Assembly: GCA_965116945.1 (NCBI GenBank)
Contig: OZ220734.1
Span: 2,604,001 to 2,668,000 of the forward strand
DNA: 64,000 bases
Direction of reading: 5' to 3'
From: Plut-88900 sp965116945
GTDB lineage: Bacteria; Chloroflexota; Dehalococcoidia; Plut-88900
In this document: piece after piece, positions 1 to 8,813 of the stretch
Layout of the letters: each line of letters begins with the position of its first letter
Position numbering within the stretch: position 1 is the stretch's first letter
Notes under the pieces: model-generated
Told to the model about the DNA's origin: nothing
Seen by the model: the letters and a program-made list of their open reading frames with translations, nothing else
The model's database searches: none
Program-made: the position numbers and the translations under genes

Positions 1-1
1 C

Positions 2-3000
2 TGGTGGCGTTTCTCCGATAACTACCGGGATGAACACGCTTTGGCCACACCGGATGCATGGACTCGCGCCCTCACCGATACTAGCTTCTCAGATGTGGAA
101 TACATCGGGCCCGAATCCCTTGAATCTACTACTACTCTTGGCTCCAGCATTATTGTCGCCCGTGGCCCCGATGAGATTACCTTTTCTCCGGGAATCTGGG
201 TCCTTGCCGCCAACCGCAGCATTGCTGCAAATGGCTTGGCAGAGAGCCTCTCTGCTCGTGGCCAAACTGTAATACTTGCTGCCGCCGAACACCCCTCCCC
301 AGCCTCTTCTTCCGCAAACTCCTATGTCACCACGGCCAAAATTAACACAACGCTTCGGGGCGAATGGAAAACCCTCTTTGGAACACTGCCGAAAGATTTG
401 CCACTAAAGGGTGTTGTCCACATGGCTGCGCTGGATGGTCATGGCGCAACCGCTAGCACAGAGGAAATGGCCGAGGATGTAACTGCGGCCACCGCCAGCG
501 CCCTGGCCCTGGTCCAGGGCATCATAGATGCCTCTGTTACACCCAGCGATGGAGTCTGGTTCGTCACTAGAGGCGCTCAGATTCTGGGTCAGGATTTCAT
601 CGACCGGACAACCGGAGACCTCTCGGGTGCCACACTTTGGGGCTTCGGCAAAGTCATGTCCGGCGAAATGGCCCACCTCCATCCGAAAATGATCGACCTT
701 GACCCCGCCTCCGATGAGGCGGCTTCCGCACACATCATTGATGATCTCCTTGCCCCAGATCCCGAGACCCATGTCGCCTACCGTGGAGGTCTGCGTCATG
801 CCGCCCGACTAGTCCGCGGGGTGGCGGACAGGCGGCTTACCATCCCGGACGGACCGGAGTGGGGCATCGGTCCCGAAGACCCAAACGCCGGCCTAACCAC
901 CCTCCGAACTAAACCTAGGCCTAAACATGCCCTGAAGCCCGGCGAGGTCCGCATTGCCGTGGAGTCGATGGGGCTTAACTTCGCAGACATCCTCCTCTCT
1001 CTGGGTGTCGTCGAATACGACATGGAAGTAGGTAGAGAAGCCTTCGGCCGCATTATCGAAACGGCTGAAGACGTAGAAGACTTTTCGGTTGGAGACCCAG
1101 TAGTCGCGGTAGGATTCGGCACTTTCTCCCCCGAGATGGTAACCAATTCAGTCTTGGCGGTTCCTGCTCCCGAGGGTTTCTCTGCGGATGCACTTGCCGG
1201 AGTGGCAACCTGCTTCACCACTGCAGAACTTGCCTTTCGGCTTGCAGCCCTCAAAGCCGGTGAAAGAGTGCTCGTCCACGCGGGGTCTGGGGGGGTGGGT
1301 CTTGCTGCTATACAGTTGGCGCGAGCCCTGGGCGCTGAAGTTTTCGTAACTGCTAGTTCACCCAAGCAGCCGTATCTGCGTTCTATCGGTGTGAAACACA
1401 TCTTCGACAGCCGCCAGACCCTCTTCGGCAGGCAGATCTTGGAGGCAACGGAAGGAGAAGGTGTCCACCTAGTCCTGAACAGTCTTACAGGAGATGGCTT
1501 CATAGAGGCCAGCCTCTCCTGCCTCGCCAGGGATGGCCGCTTCGTAGAAATTGCAAAGCGAAACATCTACAGCGTGGAGGAAATGTCGCAAGCCCGACCC
1601 GACGTTTACTACCAGATACTGGATATAGATGCACTAAAGAGAGCCAACCCCGAGACCCCCGCAGCCTCCCTCTCTCGAGTCTTGACGCAGTTCTCCGTTG
1701 GGAAATTGGCGCCCCTGCCTCAAACCGTTTGGCCCCTGTCCGAGATACGAAAAGCCGTCGACATGATGCAGGACGCCCGCCACATCGGCAAGAACGTATT
1801 CCGGATGCCGCCCCTCGCCCGAGGCTCCTTGCGAAGAGATCGCACCTACCTCGTAACCGGTGGTATGGGCGGCATCGGATGTGAGGTAGCTCGCTGGCTG
1901 GCCGATAACGGTGCAACCACCATCGTTCTCAACGGCCGCCGGGACCCCGATCCCTCGGCCCTGGACATTATCTCGGATCTCCGTAGCACCGGTATAGACG
2001 TTCGCCAAGAGGTCGCTGACGTAACTGACTTCCGAGCTGTCGACGACATGCTTTCCCGCATAGACGAGTCTTTACCGCCCCTCGGGGGCATCATCCACAG
2101 TGTTGGAGTACTCTCGGACGGCGTCATCGAAAACCAGACCTGGGAACGGTTCGAGCAGGTCATGTGGCCCAAGGTGCTAGGCGCATGGCAACTGCACAAG
2201 GCAACCTTGGACAAGGACCTTGACATCTTCGTCATGTTCTCCAGCGTGACAGGTGTAGTCGGAAACGCCGGACAGTCTAATCACGCAGCTGCCAATGCAT
2301 TCCTGGATCAACTTGCCGCCCATCGCAGGGTATTGGGATTTCCGGCCCAGTCAATAGCATGGGGTGCATGGTCGGGAATTGGGGAGGCAGAAGAGCAACG
2401 CGAAAGGATAGAGAGACAGCTGGCTTCCACTGGTGCCGGTTGGATTACACCCTCGCAGGGTTTAAAGGCCCTCGACTGGCTCATAAGACAGGACGTTACC
2501 ACGTCTACCGTAACCGCCGTAGACTGGTCAGTCTTGACAGAAGAAGATGAAAATCCTTCCCCATTCTTTGAAGATCTCTTGGTAAAGAAGAGCTCGCAAG
2601 AACGCAAATCTGGTGAGACGGCTCCCTCGTCCGGACTAATGTCCACGCTGCTTGATTCCCCTGATCTTCAACGGCAAGACCTGCTTTCCGATTTCATCCG
2701 GGATGAATTGAAGGGCGTAATGAGGCTGTCCTCGGCCCCCTCCGCATCCGTCAGCTTCTTCGACCTCGGAATGGACTCCCTGATGGCTGTGGAACTGCGA
2801 AACCGCATTAACCGGGCCCTCGCAGGAGGATACACGGCGTCCAACACAGTAGTCTTCGACTTTCCGAGTGCCAATGCCCTTGCCGTTCACCTATCAGGGG
2901 AGATTGGGGCATTGTCCCACCCAGCCCCGACCCCGGATAAGCCCACCCCAACACCCCGCCCCAAAGTTCGCCGGGATGAAGAGCCCATAGCCATCGTCGG

Positions 3001-5512
3001 CATGGCATGTCGGTTCCCGGGCGCACCCGACCTTGACTCTTTCTGGCGTCTATTGGAAGGCGGCGGAGATGCAGTTACAGAGGGTCGACAGGATTCCGGT
3101 TCATGGGATGGGGTATTCGGAAACCCCAAGGCCGCTGACTCCATGTTCCGCCGGGGCGCCTTTATTGATGATATCGACCTCTTCGACTCGAGATTCTTCC
3201 AGATCTCTCCGATTGAAGCCCGTACTATGGATCCCCAACAGAGAATGCTCCTGGAAACCGGTTGGAACGCTCTTGAAGATGCAGGGATCGACCCGGAGTT
3301 TCTGAAAGGCAGCCGTGCCGGCGTGTTTGCGGGTGTAGGCAACAGCGAATATCGTGACCTGCTCACATCTCGAGGCCAGGACTACAGCTATGCCGGCACC
3401 AACGATGCCATTGCCGTCGGCAGACTTTCTTTCACCTTCGGTTTCGAAGGTCCCGCGTTTCCTGTGAATCTAGCCTGCGCATCATCTTTGGCCGCCGTTC
3501 ACCAGGCGGTAGTAAGTCTTCAACGGGGCGAAGTCGATTTGGCCCTGACAGGCGGCGTAAATGCCGTCCTTTCCACAAAGGTAACAGGTCACCTCTTCGA
3601 CCTGGGCATTCTTTCTAAAGATGGGCAGTGCCGGGCATTCGATGCTGCAGCTGACGGCTTTGTAAGGGGCGAGGGTTGCGGAATGGTAGTCCTCAAGCGA
3701 CTCAGTGATGCCGAGGCGGACGGCGACCGCATTTGGGGGATGTTGCTTGGTTCAGCCGTGAACCAGAACGGGACAAGCGCCGGCCTGATGGCCCCAAACG
3801 GACCCGCCCAGAAGCGTGTGATGGAAGACTCCTTGGCTAGGGCCGGTATCGACGCCCGGGACGTAGATTATCTGGAGGCCCAGGGCGTTGGAAGCGAGTT
3901 CGGCGATCCCATAGAGTTGAATGCAATCGCCGACATTTATGGAGAGCGCCGAGCTCTGGCCTATCCCTTGTTTGTAGGATCAGTGAAGACGAATATCGGA
4001 CACCTGGAGTGGGCGTCAGGGATTGCTAGCTTGATCAAAGTAGTCCTGGCTATGCATAAGCGCCTTATTCCCGAGAACCTTCATTTCAACACTCCGAGTC
4101 CCCATTTCGACTGGGAGAATAAAGCCCTTCGCGTCACCTCCGAGACCACACCCTGGCCCCTAACCCCGGACAGGCAACCCTTGGCAGCCGTGAACTCTTA
4201 CGGCCTGTCCGGCGCTAATGCCCATGTTGTTGTATCGGGATATCCGCAAGAAGGATTCCACGACAGGGCAGGATGGCCCGTCGGGCCAGCCCTTCTGACA
4301 GGAACCAACGACCAGGGTCCCCCACAAATCACCTCGCAGGACACGCTTGGCGCTCGTAAGACCCGGTTGCTCCCTCTTTCAGGCAAAACCCCGAAAGCAC
4401 TTCGAGACCTGTCTTCCAGATATTTGGCGTGGCTGAACGACCTTGGCCTACAGGCATCATCAAGCACAACAGTTGATCATTTCGGCGACATGGCCTGGAC
4501 AGCAGGCATCGGACGTAGCCATTTCCCACACAGGGCCGGCTTGGTCTTCACCAACCTTTCGTCGCTCCGGGAACAATTGGAATACCTGTCAAACGGGTCA
4601 ATCAACCCTGATGATCAAGCGCCCGCCGAGCATAAGACCGTAGCTTTCATTTACTCCGGAAGTGCCGGCGACCTGATAGATATTGGCATTCATCTTTACG
4701 AAACTGAACCTGTGGTCAAGACCATACTAGACCACTGTGACGAGGCCCTCCGGGCGCAAATAGGATTGTCCTTACTGGGCGTGTTGCGCGGGGACGAAGA
4801 CACTGCAACCGACCCCGCCGCAAGGAGCGCAGCCGCTTACGCCCTTGAATGTTCACTCACAGCGCTTTGGAAGACCGTGGGTGTGGTCCCGAACGTCGTC
4901 CTCGGAAGTGGACTGGGAATGGTCTCAGCCGCGCAAGCCGCCGGGGCCATTGCCCTGGAGGATGGGTTAACGTTTGCCATACATGCCGCTGGCACAACCC
5001 GGAATGGAGACACCAGTCCGCTTGAAGGGTTGGCACTGACCCCCCCGACCTTGACAATCATAAGCGGCTCCGATGGACGAGTCTTGCCAGCGGGCAAAGA
5101 TTTCGAGGTTTCGGTTCTGGACTTTGGTTCGCAAAGCAGAATTATAAAATCTACCTCTGCCGCATCCCTCGCCGACCTAAATGTTGATACGATAGTTGAG
5201 ATTGGCTCTGGTTCAGCGTTAGCGAAAAGTATTCATGGGTCTTGGCCAGGACCGGTTGATAGCCAGAACAATTCTCGGCCTCCTACAGTTCTGTCAGGCT
5301 TAAATGCGCCTTCCGGAGACTCTGTTTCGTATGATGGCGACGCCCGTTTTATGAAGGCCGTAGCAAAGGCCTATGAAGCCGGTCTGGATATCACATTTCC
5401 TGCCCTGTTCACCGGAGAATCCCGCCGTCGTGTTGCTCTGCCCGCGTACCCATTCCAGAGGCGCCGCCACTGGGTGGACCTGCCACAAGACGTATCCCAG
5501 CCAAATGGCTAA
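2..5512 (+). CDS. Type I polyketide synthase, C-terminal part (partial at left edge)
   Basis: The frame is open to the left edge, so the 5' end is missing. Residues are numbered from the Met codon at 41. The first residues (WWRFSDNYR) resemble the end of a C-methyltransferase domain. Then come a KR structural subdomain (about 1-280), an enoylreductase (about 283-590, Rossmann motif GSGGVGLAAIQLA), a ketoreductase (about 601-800, TGGMGGIG), an ACP (DLGMDSL, Ser913), a ketosynthase (981-1400) and an acyltransferase-like domain (about 1441-1750) ending in the usual LPAYPFQRRRHW linker. The upstream ER/KR/ACP module looks reducing and C-methylating. The terminal KS keeps Cys1146 and His1321 but has Gln1281 where the first catalytic His belongs (EAQGVGS for EAHGTGT). 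The AT has GSGLG for GHSLG and a Gln near the usual His. The KR has His748 at the catalytic Tyr position. The last two domains therefore look non-catalytic. The product is unknown. Confidence 0.93.
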   Translation, partial: WWRFSDNYRDEHALATPDAWTRALTDTSFSDVEYIGPESLESTTTLGSSIIVARGPDEITFSPGIWVLAANRSIAANGLAESLSARGQTVILAAAEHPSPASSSANSYVTTAKINTTLRGEWKTLFGTLPKDLPLKGVVHMAALDGHGATASTEEMAEDVTAATASALALVQGIIDASVTPSDGVWFVTRGAQILGQDFIDRTTGDLSGATLWGFGKVMSGEMAHLHPKMIDLDPASDEAASAHIIDDLLAPDPETHVAYRGGLRHAARLVRGVADRRLTIPDGPEWGIGPEDPNAGLTTLRTKPRPKHALKPGEVRIAVESMGLNFADILLSLGVVEYDMEVGREAFGRIIETAEDVEDFSVGDPVVAVGFGTFSPEMVTNSVLAVPAPEGFSADALAGVATCFTTAELAFRLAALKAGERVLVHAGSGGVGLAAIQLARALGAEVFVTASSPKQPYLRSIGVKHIFDSRQTLFGRQILEATEGEGVHLVLNSLTGDGFIEASLSCLARDGRFVEIAKRNIYSVEEMSQARPDVYYQILDIDALKRANPETPAASLSRVLTQFSVGKLAPLPQTVWPLSEIRKAVDMMQDARHIGKNVFRMPPLARGSLRRDRTYLVTGGMGGIGCEVARWLADNGATTIVLNGRRDPDPSALDIISDLRSTGIDVRQEVADVTDFRAVDDMLSRIDESLPPLGGIIHSVGVLSDGVIENQTWERFEQVMWPKVLGAWQLHKATLDKDLDIFVMFSSVTGVVGNAGQSNHAAANAFLDQLAAHRRVLGFPAQSIAWGAWSGIGEAEEQRERIERQLASTGAGWITPSQGLKALDWLIRQDVTTSTVTAVDWSVLTEEDENPSPFFEDLLVKKSSQERKSGETAPSSGLMSTLLDSPDLQRQDLLSDFIRDELKGVMRLSSAPSASVSFFDLGMDSLMAVELRNRINRALAGGYTASNTVVFDFPSANALAVHLSGEIGALSHPAPTPDKPTPTPRPKVRRDEEPIAIVGMACRFPGAPDLDSFWRLLEGGGDAVTEGRQDSGSWDGVFGNPKAADSMFRRGAFIDDIDLFDSRFFQISPIEARTMDPQQRMLLETGWNALEDAGIDPEFLKGSRAGVFAGVGNSEYRDLLTSRGQDYSYAGTNDAIAVGRLSFTFGFEGPAFPVNLACASSLAAVHQAVVSLQRGEVDLALTGGVNAVLSTKVTGHLFDLGILSKDGQCRAFDAAADGFVRGEGCGMVVLKRLSDAEADGDRIWGMLLGSAVNQNGTSAGLMAPNGPAQKRVMEDSLARAGIDARDVDYLEAQGVGSEFGDPIELNAIADIYGERRALAYPLFVGSVKTNIGHLEWASGIASLIKVVLAMHKRLIPENLHFNTPSPHFDWENKALRVTSETTPWPLTPDRQPLAAVNSYGLSGANAHVVVSGYPQEGFHDRAGWPVGPALLTGTNDQGPPQITSQDTLGARKTRLLPLSGKTPKALRDLSSRYLAWLNDLGLQASSSTTVDHFGDMAWTAGIGRSHFPHRAGLVFTNLSSLREQLEYLSNGSINPDDQAPAEHKTVAFIYSGSAGDLIDIGIHLYETEPVVKTILDHCDEALRAQIGLSLLGVLRGDEDTATDPAARSAAAYALECSLTALWKTVGVVPNVVLGSGLGMVSAAQAAGAIALEDGLTFAIHAAGTTRNGDTSPLEGLALTPPTLTIISGSDGRVLPAGKDFEVSVLDFGSQSRIIKSTSAASLADLNVDTIVEIGSGSALAKSIHGSWPGPVDSQNNSRPPTVLSGLNAPSGDSVSYDGDARFMKAVAKAYEAGLDITFPALFTGESRRRVALPAYPFQRRRHWVDLPQDVSQPNG

Positions 5513-5616
5513 ATCAGAATCCTGATCGCTATGGCCCATTCACGGTTGACCTTGTGGCATCATAAGGATAATCTTATTGTCGGCCCAAACGATGTCCATA
5601 AGACAGGAGTGTGAGA

Positions 5617-5862
5617 ATGGCCTCAACAGCAGAACGACTACGAAGTCTCGTCAGCGACAATATTGAAGTGGATGGCAAAGCTCTGGATATACCCGGCGAT
5701 TTGGACATCAGTCTGTCAGAGGCAGGTGTATCGTCCACGGACATAGTCGCTTTGGCTAAGTTGATAGCCCAGGAGTTTAACGTCAGCGTCGCTCCTGAGG
5801 AGTGCTCCAACCTAGACAACCTTAAGAGTGTCGTAGCCTTCCTGGACAACAAAGCTGCTTAG
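5617..5862 (+). CDS. Free-standing acyl carrier protein
   Basis: This 81-residue acidic protein has the four-helix ACP pattern. The phosphopantetheine-attachment motif is divergent, GVSSTDIV, with Ser40 aligned to the Ser of the usual DSL. The ATG at 5617 is chosen over an in-frame GTG at 5611 because AGGAG at 5605-5609 is well spaced only for the ATG. It lies 104 bp after the PKS and before the phosphopantetheinyl transferase. The PKS ends in KS-AT without its own trailing ACP, so this protein may supply that carrier in trans. Alternatively it may present an acyl or aminoacyl chain to the oxygenase or hydrolase downstream. The partner is inferred from position only. Confidence 0.85.
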   Translation: MASTAERLRSLVSDNIEVDGKALDIPGDLDISLSEAGVSSTDIVALAKLIAQEFNVSVAPEECSNLDNLKSVVAFLDNKAA

Positions 5863-5885
5863 CTCCAAAACATCAAGCGGGAATA

Positions 5886-5907
5886 CCCCGTCAGGCCGTT
5901 GACGGGG
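5886..5907 (+). promoter_or_regulatory. Hairpin between ACP and PPTase genes
   Basis: A perfect 8-bp inverted repeat, CCCCGTCA and TGACGGGG, encloses a 6-nt loop just after the ACP stop codon. No T-run follows, so it is not a standard intrinsic terminator. It may be an mRNA-stabilising or processing hairpin that gives the small ACP a separate transcript level. Confidence 0.5.
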
Positions 5908-5993
5908 AAAGGAGACAGGTCGGGCTCCTCACGTCTTTGACGCGAGTTTTATGACGAAGGCGATAGCTTAGCGTTGACTTGGTAGGGCAGATC

Positions 5994-6761
5994 ATGGCTG
6001 TAGCCCAGACCACGGAACGTTGGTGGAGATCCATCGGCCTGATCGGCGAGGCCAATGTTCTTCACGTCGACCTGCATCCTGATCCCTCTAGGGAAGATCA
6101 AGCATCCCAGTGGCTGGATATTCGAGAGCGGCGTCAGCGTGATAAACTCATTAACCCCGGACCCAGACGCCAGTTCACACTATGCAGGGCCGCACTCCGG
6201 GCAATTTTGGGTAGCGAGCTCGGGTGCCCGAGTGAAGAGCTGAAATTTGGAACGTCCTACTACGGAAAGCCTTTCGCCATCGTAGGAGGGCGCCCTCATC
6301 CCATCAGCTTCAACGTCAGCCATAGCAGCAAAAGCGGCATAATCGCTCTCGCGCCGGAGGGACGATTGGGTGTGGACGTTGAAGATTTGGCGCCTCGGAA
6401 CAACATGGAGTTGCTGGCCGAAGCCGCTTTCACCGCCTCAGAGCAGATCGACTTGGGATCCGTTGATGGGTCCGAAAAGCTGCTTCTGTTCTTCCGAATT
6501 TGGACAATGAAGGAAGCCCTTATCAAGGCAGTGGGCATGGGACTATCCTTGGACATGTCCTCCTTCGAGATTCCAGGGGCAATGCGTCGCGGGACCGCCG
6601 ATTCAGTCTTTTCCTTCCCGCAGGCTCCTTCTGTATACTGGAGGCTGGAGAGCATTAGCAACAGAGACTACTGCGCTGCCATCGCCCACGAGATTCGACC
6701 GGATAAGACCCGACCTTCCTCCGATATAGCGCGTATTCCCCCGGAAGGCCCGATGAGTTGA
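5994..6761 (+). CDS. Sfp-type 4'-phosphopantetheinyl transferase
   Basis: It transfers the phosphopantetheine arm of CoA to the carrier-protein Ser. The two family signatures are visible: LGVDVEDL (metal-binding Asp) and WTMKEALIKAVG (the W-x-x-KEA motif). About 255 residues is the length of the two-lobed Sfp/Gsp class, twice the size of AcpS. The start is taken as the ATG at 5994, with AGGG about 8 nt upstream; a TTG at 5979 in the same frame is the alternative. It sits between the ACP and hydrolase genes and overlaps the latter by 4 nt, so it is probably dedicated to this cluster. A separate primary-metabolism AcpS is encoded at 33844-34233. Confidence 0.9.
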   Translation: MAVAQTTERWWRSIGLIGEANVLHVDLHPDPSREDQASQWLDIRERRQRDKLINPGPRRQFTLCRAALRAILGSELGCPSEELKFGTSYYGKPFAIVGGRPHPISFNVSHSSKSGIIALAPEGRLGVDVEDLAPRNNMELLAEAAFTASEQIDLGSVDGSEKLLLFFRIWTMKEALIKAVGMGLSLDMSSFEIPGAMRRGTADSVFSFPQAPSVYWRLESISNRDYCAAIAHEIRPDKTRPSSDIARIPPEGPMS

Positions 6762-7669
6762 TTAGAGATTGTGCGCCGGTTTGGCAACTGCCTACGCCCC
6801 TATCTACCCACGACGTACGGGTAGACGATAATACTTTCATTACAATCCGCCGCCATGGCAATCCGGATGGGCCAAGGCTCCTGCTAAGCCACGGCAACGG
6901 CTTGGCCATCGACCTCTATTATCCCTACTGGTCGCTGCTTGCAAACGAGTTCGACCTTTTCGTCCACGATCTTAGAAACCACGGATGGAACAGCGTTGGA
7001 AGACTCGAAGGGCACAACGTTCCAACCATGGTGGATGACCACGACCGCATCCTTGAAGCCATCGACCTTTCCTACGGGCATAAGCCTACAGCAGGCGTAT
7101 TCCATTCTGTTGCGTCCATGGTGACCCTGATGTCCCCTGCAAAAGGGAGCGGATATGAAGCGCTCATATTGTTCGATCCCCCCCTGTGCAAGCCGGGGCG
7201 AAACTACGAGGATTTCGAAAATGCAGCCCTGCGCACGGCTGCTGGGGCTAGGAGACGCACGCAGAACTTCCATTCTTTGAGACAGCTCATTGAAGTTCTG
7301 TCTGTAGTCCCGAACTATTCCAGGACCGAGCCTGGGGTCTGGGAACTTCTGGCTAGGACTACTCTGCGTAAACGTGATGATGGCGAGGGTTATATGCTGC
7401 GGTGCCCCCGCGAATACGAAGCGCAGATAATCGATTATGCATCTGTCTTCGCCGTGGGCATCAACTTTGACTCATTCAAGTGCCCTATCAAGGTAATTGG
7501 GGCAGACCCTATACTCCCGTATTCCTTTCTGCCGACGCTTGACCTCAGTGACGTCCTGAGCGTCGACTACGACTTCCTGCCCGATGCAACTCACTTTCTC
7601 CAACTGGAACAGCCGAAGGAATGCGCGAAGATCACCCGAAAATTCCTGGAGGACATCGGGTTTATCTAA
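6758..7669 (+). CDS. Alpha/beta hydrolase, possible chain-release or editing enzyme
   Basis: The alpha/beta-hydrolase fold is recognisable from the oxyanion-region motif LLLSHGNG, the strand motif LFVHDLRNHG and a C-terminal DATHF that would supply the catalytic His. The nucleophile elbow reads GVFHSVAS: Ser117 is present, but the final Gly of the usual GxSxG is Ser, a less common elbow. The start is a TTG whose last bases form the TGA of the PPTase gene (TTGA overlap), implying translational coupling. In polyketide clusters such proteins act as type II thioesterases or as esterases/amidases. The role here is inferred from context, and the substrate is not readable. Confidence 0.8.
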   Translation: MIRDCAPVWQLPTPLSTHDVRVDDNTFITIRRHGNPDGPRLLLSHGNGLAIDLYYPYWSLLANEFDLFVHDLRNHGWNSVGRLEGHNVPTMVDDHDRILEAIDLSYGHKPTAGVFHSVASMVTLMSPAKGSGYEALILFDPPLCKPGRNYEDFENAALRTAAGARRRTQNFHSLRQLIEVLSVVPNYSRTEPGVWELLARTTLRKRDDGEGYMLRCPREYEAQIIDYASVFAVGINFDSFKCPIKVIGADPILPYSFLPTLDLSDVLSVDYDFLPDATHFLQLEQPKECAKITRKFLEDIGFI

Positions 7670-7847
7670 CGCAGAACCGGGCGAGTATTCATTCAAGATG
7701 GATTTCGATTTGACCTAGAGGGTTCACTAGGCGGTAGGACTTCATTTTCCCTAGAGCAAAGCGCCGAAATACCATGACTGCCCGTGACAAGGGCAATTCC
7801 CAGTCAAGCCAGATTTTGCCTAAGACCTTATGGTAGAGTAAGCAATA

Positions 7848-8813
7848 ATGAATAGTCATCCTTTCGACAACAACTTCTCTCTTACCCCGGAACACAAAGC
7901 GCAATTCCATCGCGCTGGATTTGTCAAACTGGAGCAGTTCTTCAACTCTGCTGTGGTAGATACCCTGCTCGATCGTGTAGATGCTGAAATGAACAGGGGG
8001 ACGGCCAGTAGTTTAAAGGCCAACTCGATGTTCAACCGGGCCAAGTATGATTTCGAAACCGAGAGGTCTCATGTCTACGAGTTGCTGGAAAGGCCATATT
8101 TTCAGCAGGCTTTTACGGAACTGGTCGGACATGACCTCTTTTTGACATTCGAAGTGTGCTTCGAACTGGAAAAGAACGTCAGCAAGGGATTTCCCTGGCA
8201 TGTCGGCGCCCAGAGCTTTGGTTACCAGGTAGCGGAGGAATTCGGCTACACAGTGTGGGCCCCGCTGCATCCCGTGGATTCGAAGGGGCAACGAGGCGGG
8301 ATGGCATATGTACCGGAAAACCTCGTATCCGGCGACTTCGTTTACCGGCTGGAGTCGGCTATAGTCGAGACCCTGAAGGCCAAAGAAAAGGCCGGGATCA
8401 ATACGAGCGTGAATGAGTACTTTGGTATGCGCACTGGAACGCTCAATTCCCAGACCATGTTGGAGATTCTTGAACATAACCAGGTCGAAGATGATTTCGA
8501 ACCGGGCGACGTCCTGGTATTCAACAAGAACGTCGTTCATAGAAGCGTCATGCTTGGTGAGGGGCCGCTCCCCAGGCGTGCGGCCCACGTAATGCGCTTC
8601 GTTGATGCAGCATCCCACTACGATTTACAGCGCGCCAAGCTCCTGGAATTCCCGGAAGAACAATACGGGAAAGGCTTTTTCCCCTACAGGCCCTTCACCC
8701 GACAGCACATCGAAATCGCAGAAGCCGGCGCCCAGGACCGTGATCTTATCTCGGAATGCGCCTACTTCGACAACCGTGACAAGAGAACAATTCGCCGCGA
8801 ACACGCTTCCTAA
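7848..8813 (+). CDS. PhyH-family Fe(II)/2-oxoglutarate enzyme with HxG motif (candidate halogenase)
   Basis: This 321-residue protein has the phytanoyl-CoA dioxygenase layout: N-terminal helices (LTPEHKAQFHRAGFV), a jelly-roll core, the first iron His in FPWHVG, the second iron His in VVHRSV (His231) and the 2-oxoglutarate Arg in HVMRF (Arg250). The facial-triad carboxylate is missing: the motif is His118-Val-Gly120 instead of HxD. In this superfamily HxA or HxG leaves a site for chloride or bromide and marks radical halogenases (SyrB2 has HxA, WelO5 has HxG). The His231-to-Arg250 spacing of 19 equals that of SyrB2 as I recall it (His235, Arg254). A carrier protein is encoded nearby, matching enzymes that act on ACP-bound chains. 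It could instead be an inactive or atypical oxygenase. Fold assignment is confident; halogenation is inference. Confidence 0.82.
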   Translation: MNSHPFDNNFSLTPEHKAQFHRAGFVKLEQFFNSAVVDTLLDRVDAEMNRGTASSLKANSMFNRAKYDFETERSHVYELLERPYFQQAFTELVGHDLFLTFEVCFELEKNVSKGFPWHVGAQSFGYQVAEEFGYTVWAPLHPVDSKGQRGGMAYVPENLVSGDFVYRLESAIVETLKAKEKAGINTSVNEYFGMRTGTLNSQTMLEILEHNQVEDDFEPGDVLVFNKNVVHRSVMLGEGPLPRRAAHVMRFVDAASHYDLQRAKLLEFPEEQYGKGFFPYRPFTRQHIEIAEAGAQDRDLISECAYFDNRDKRTIRREHAS

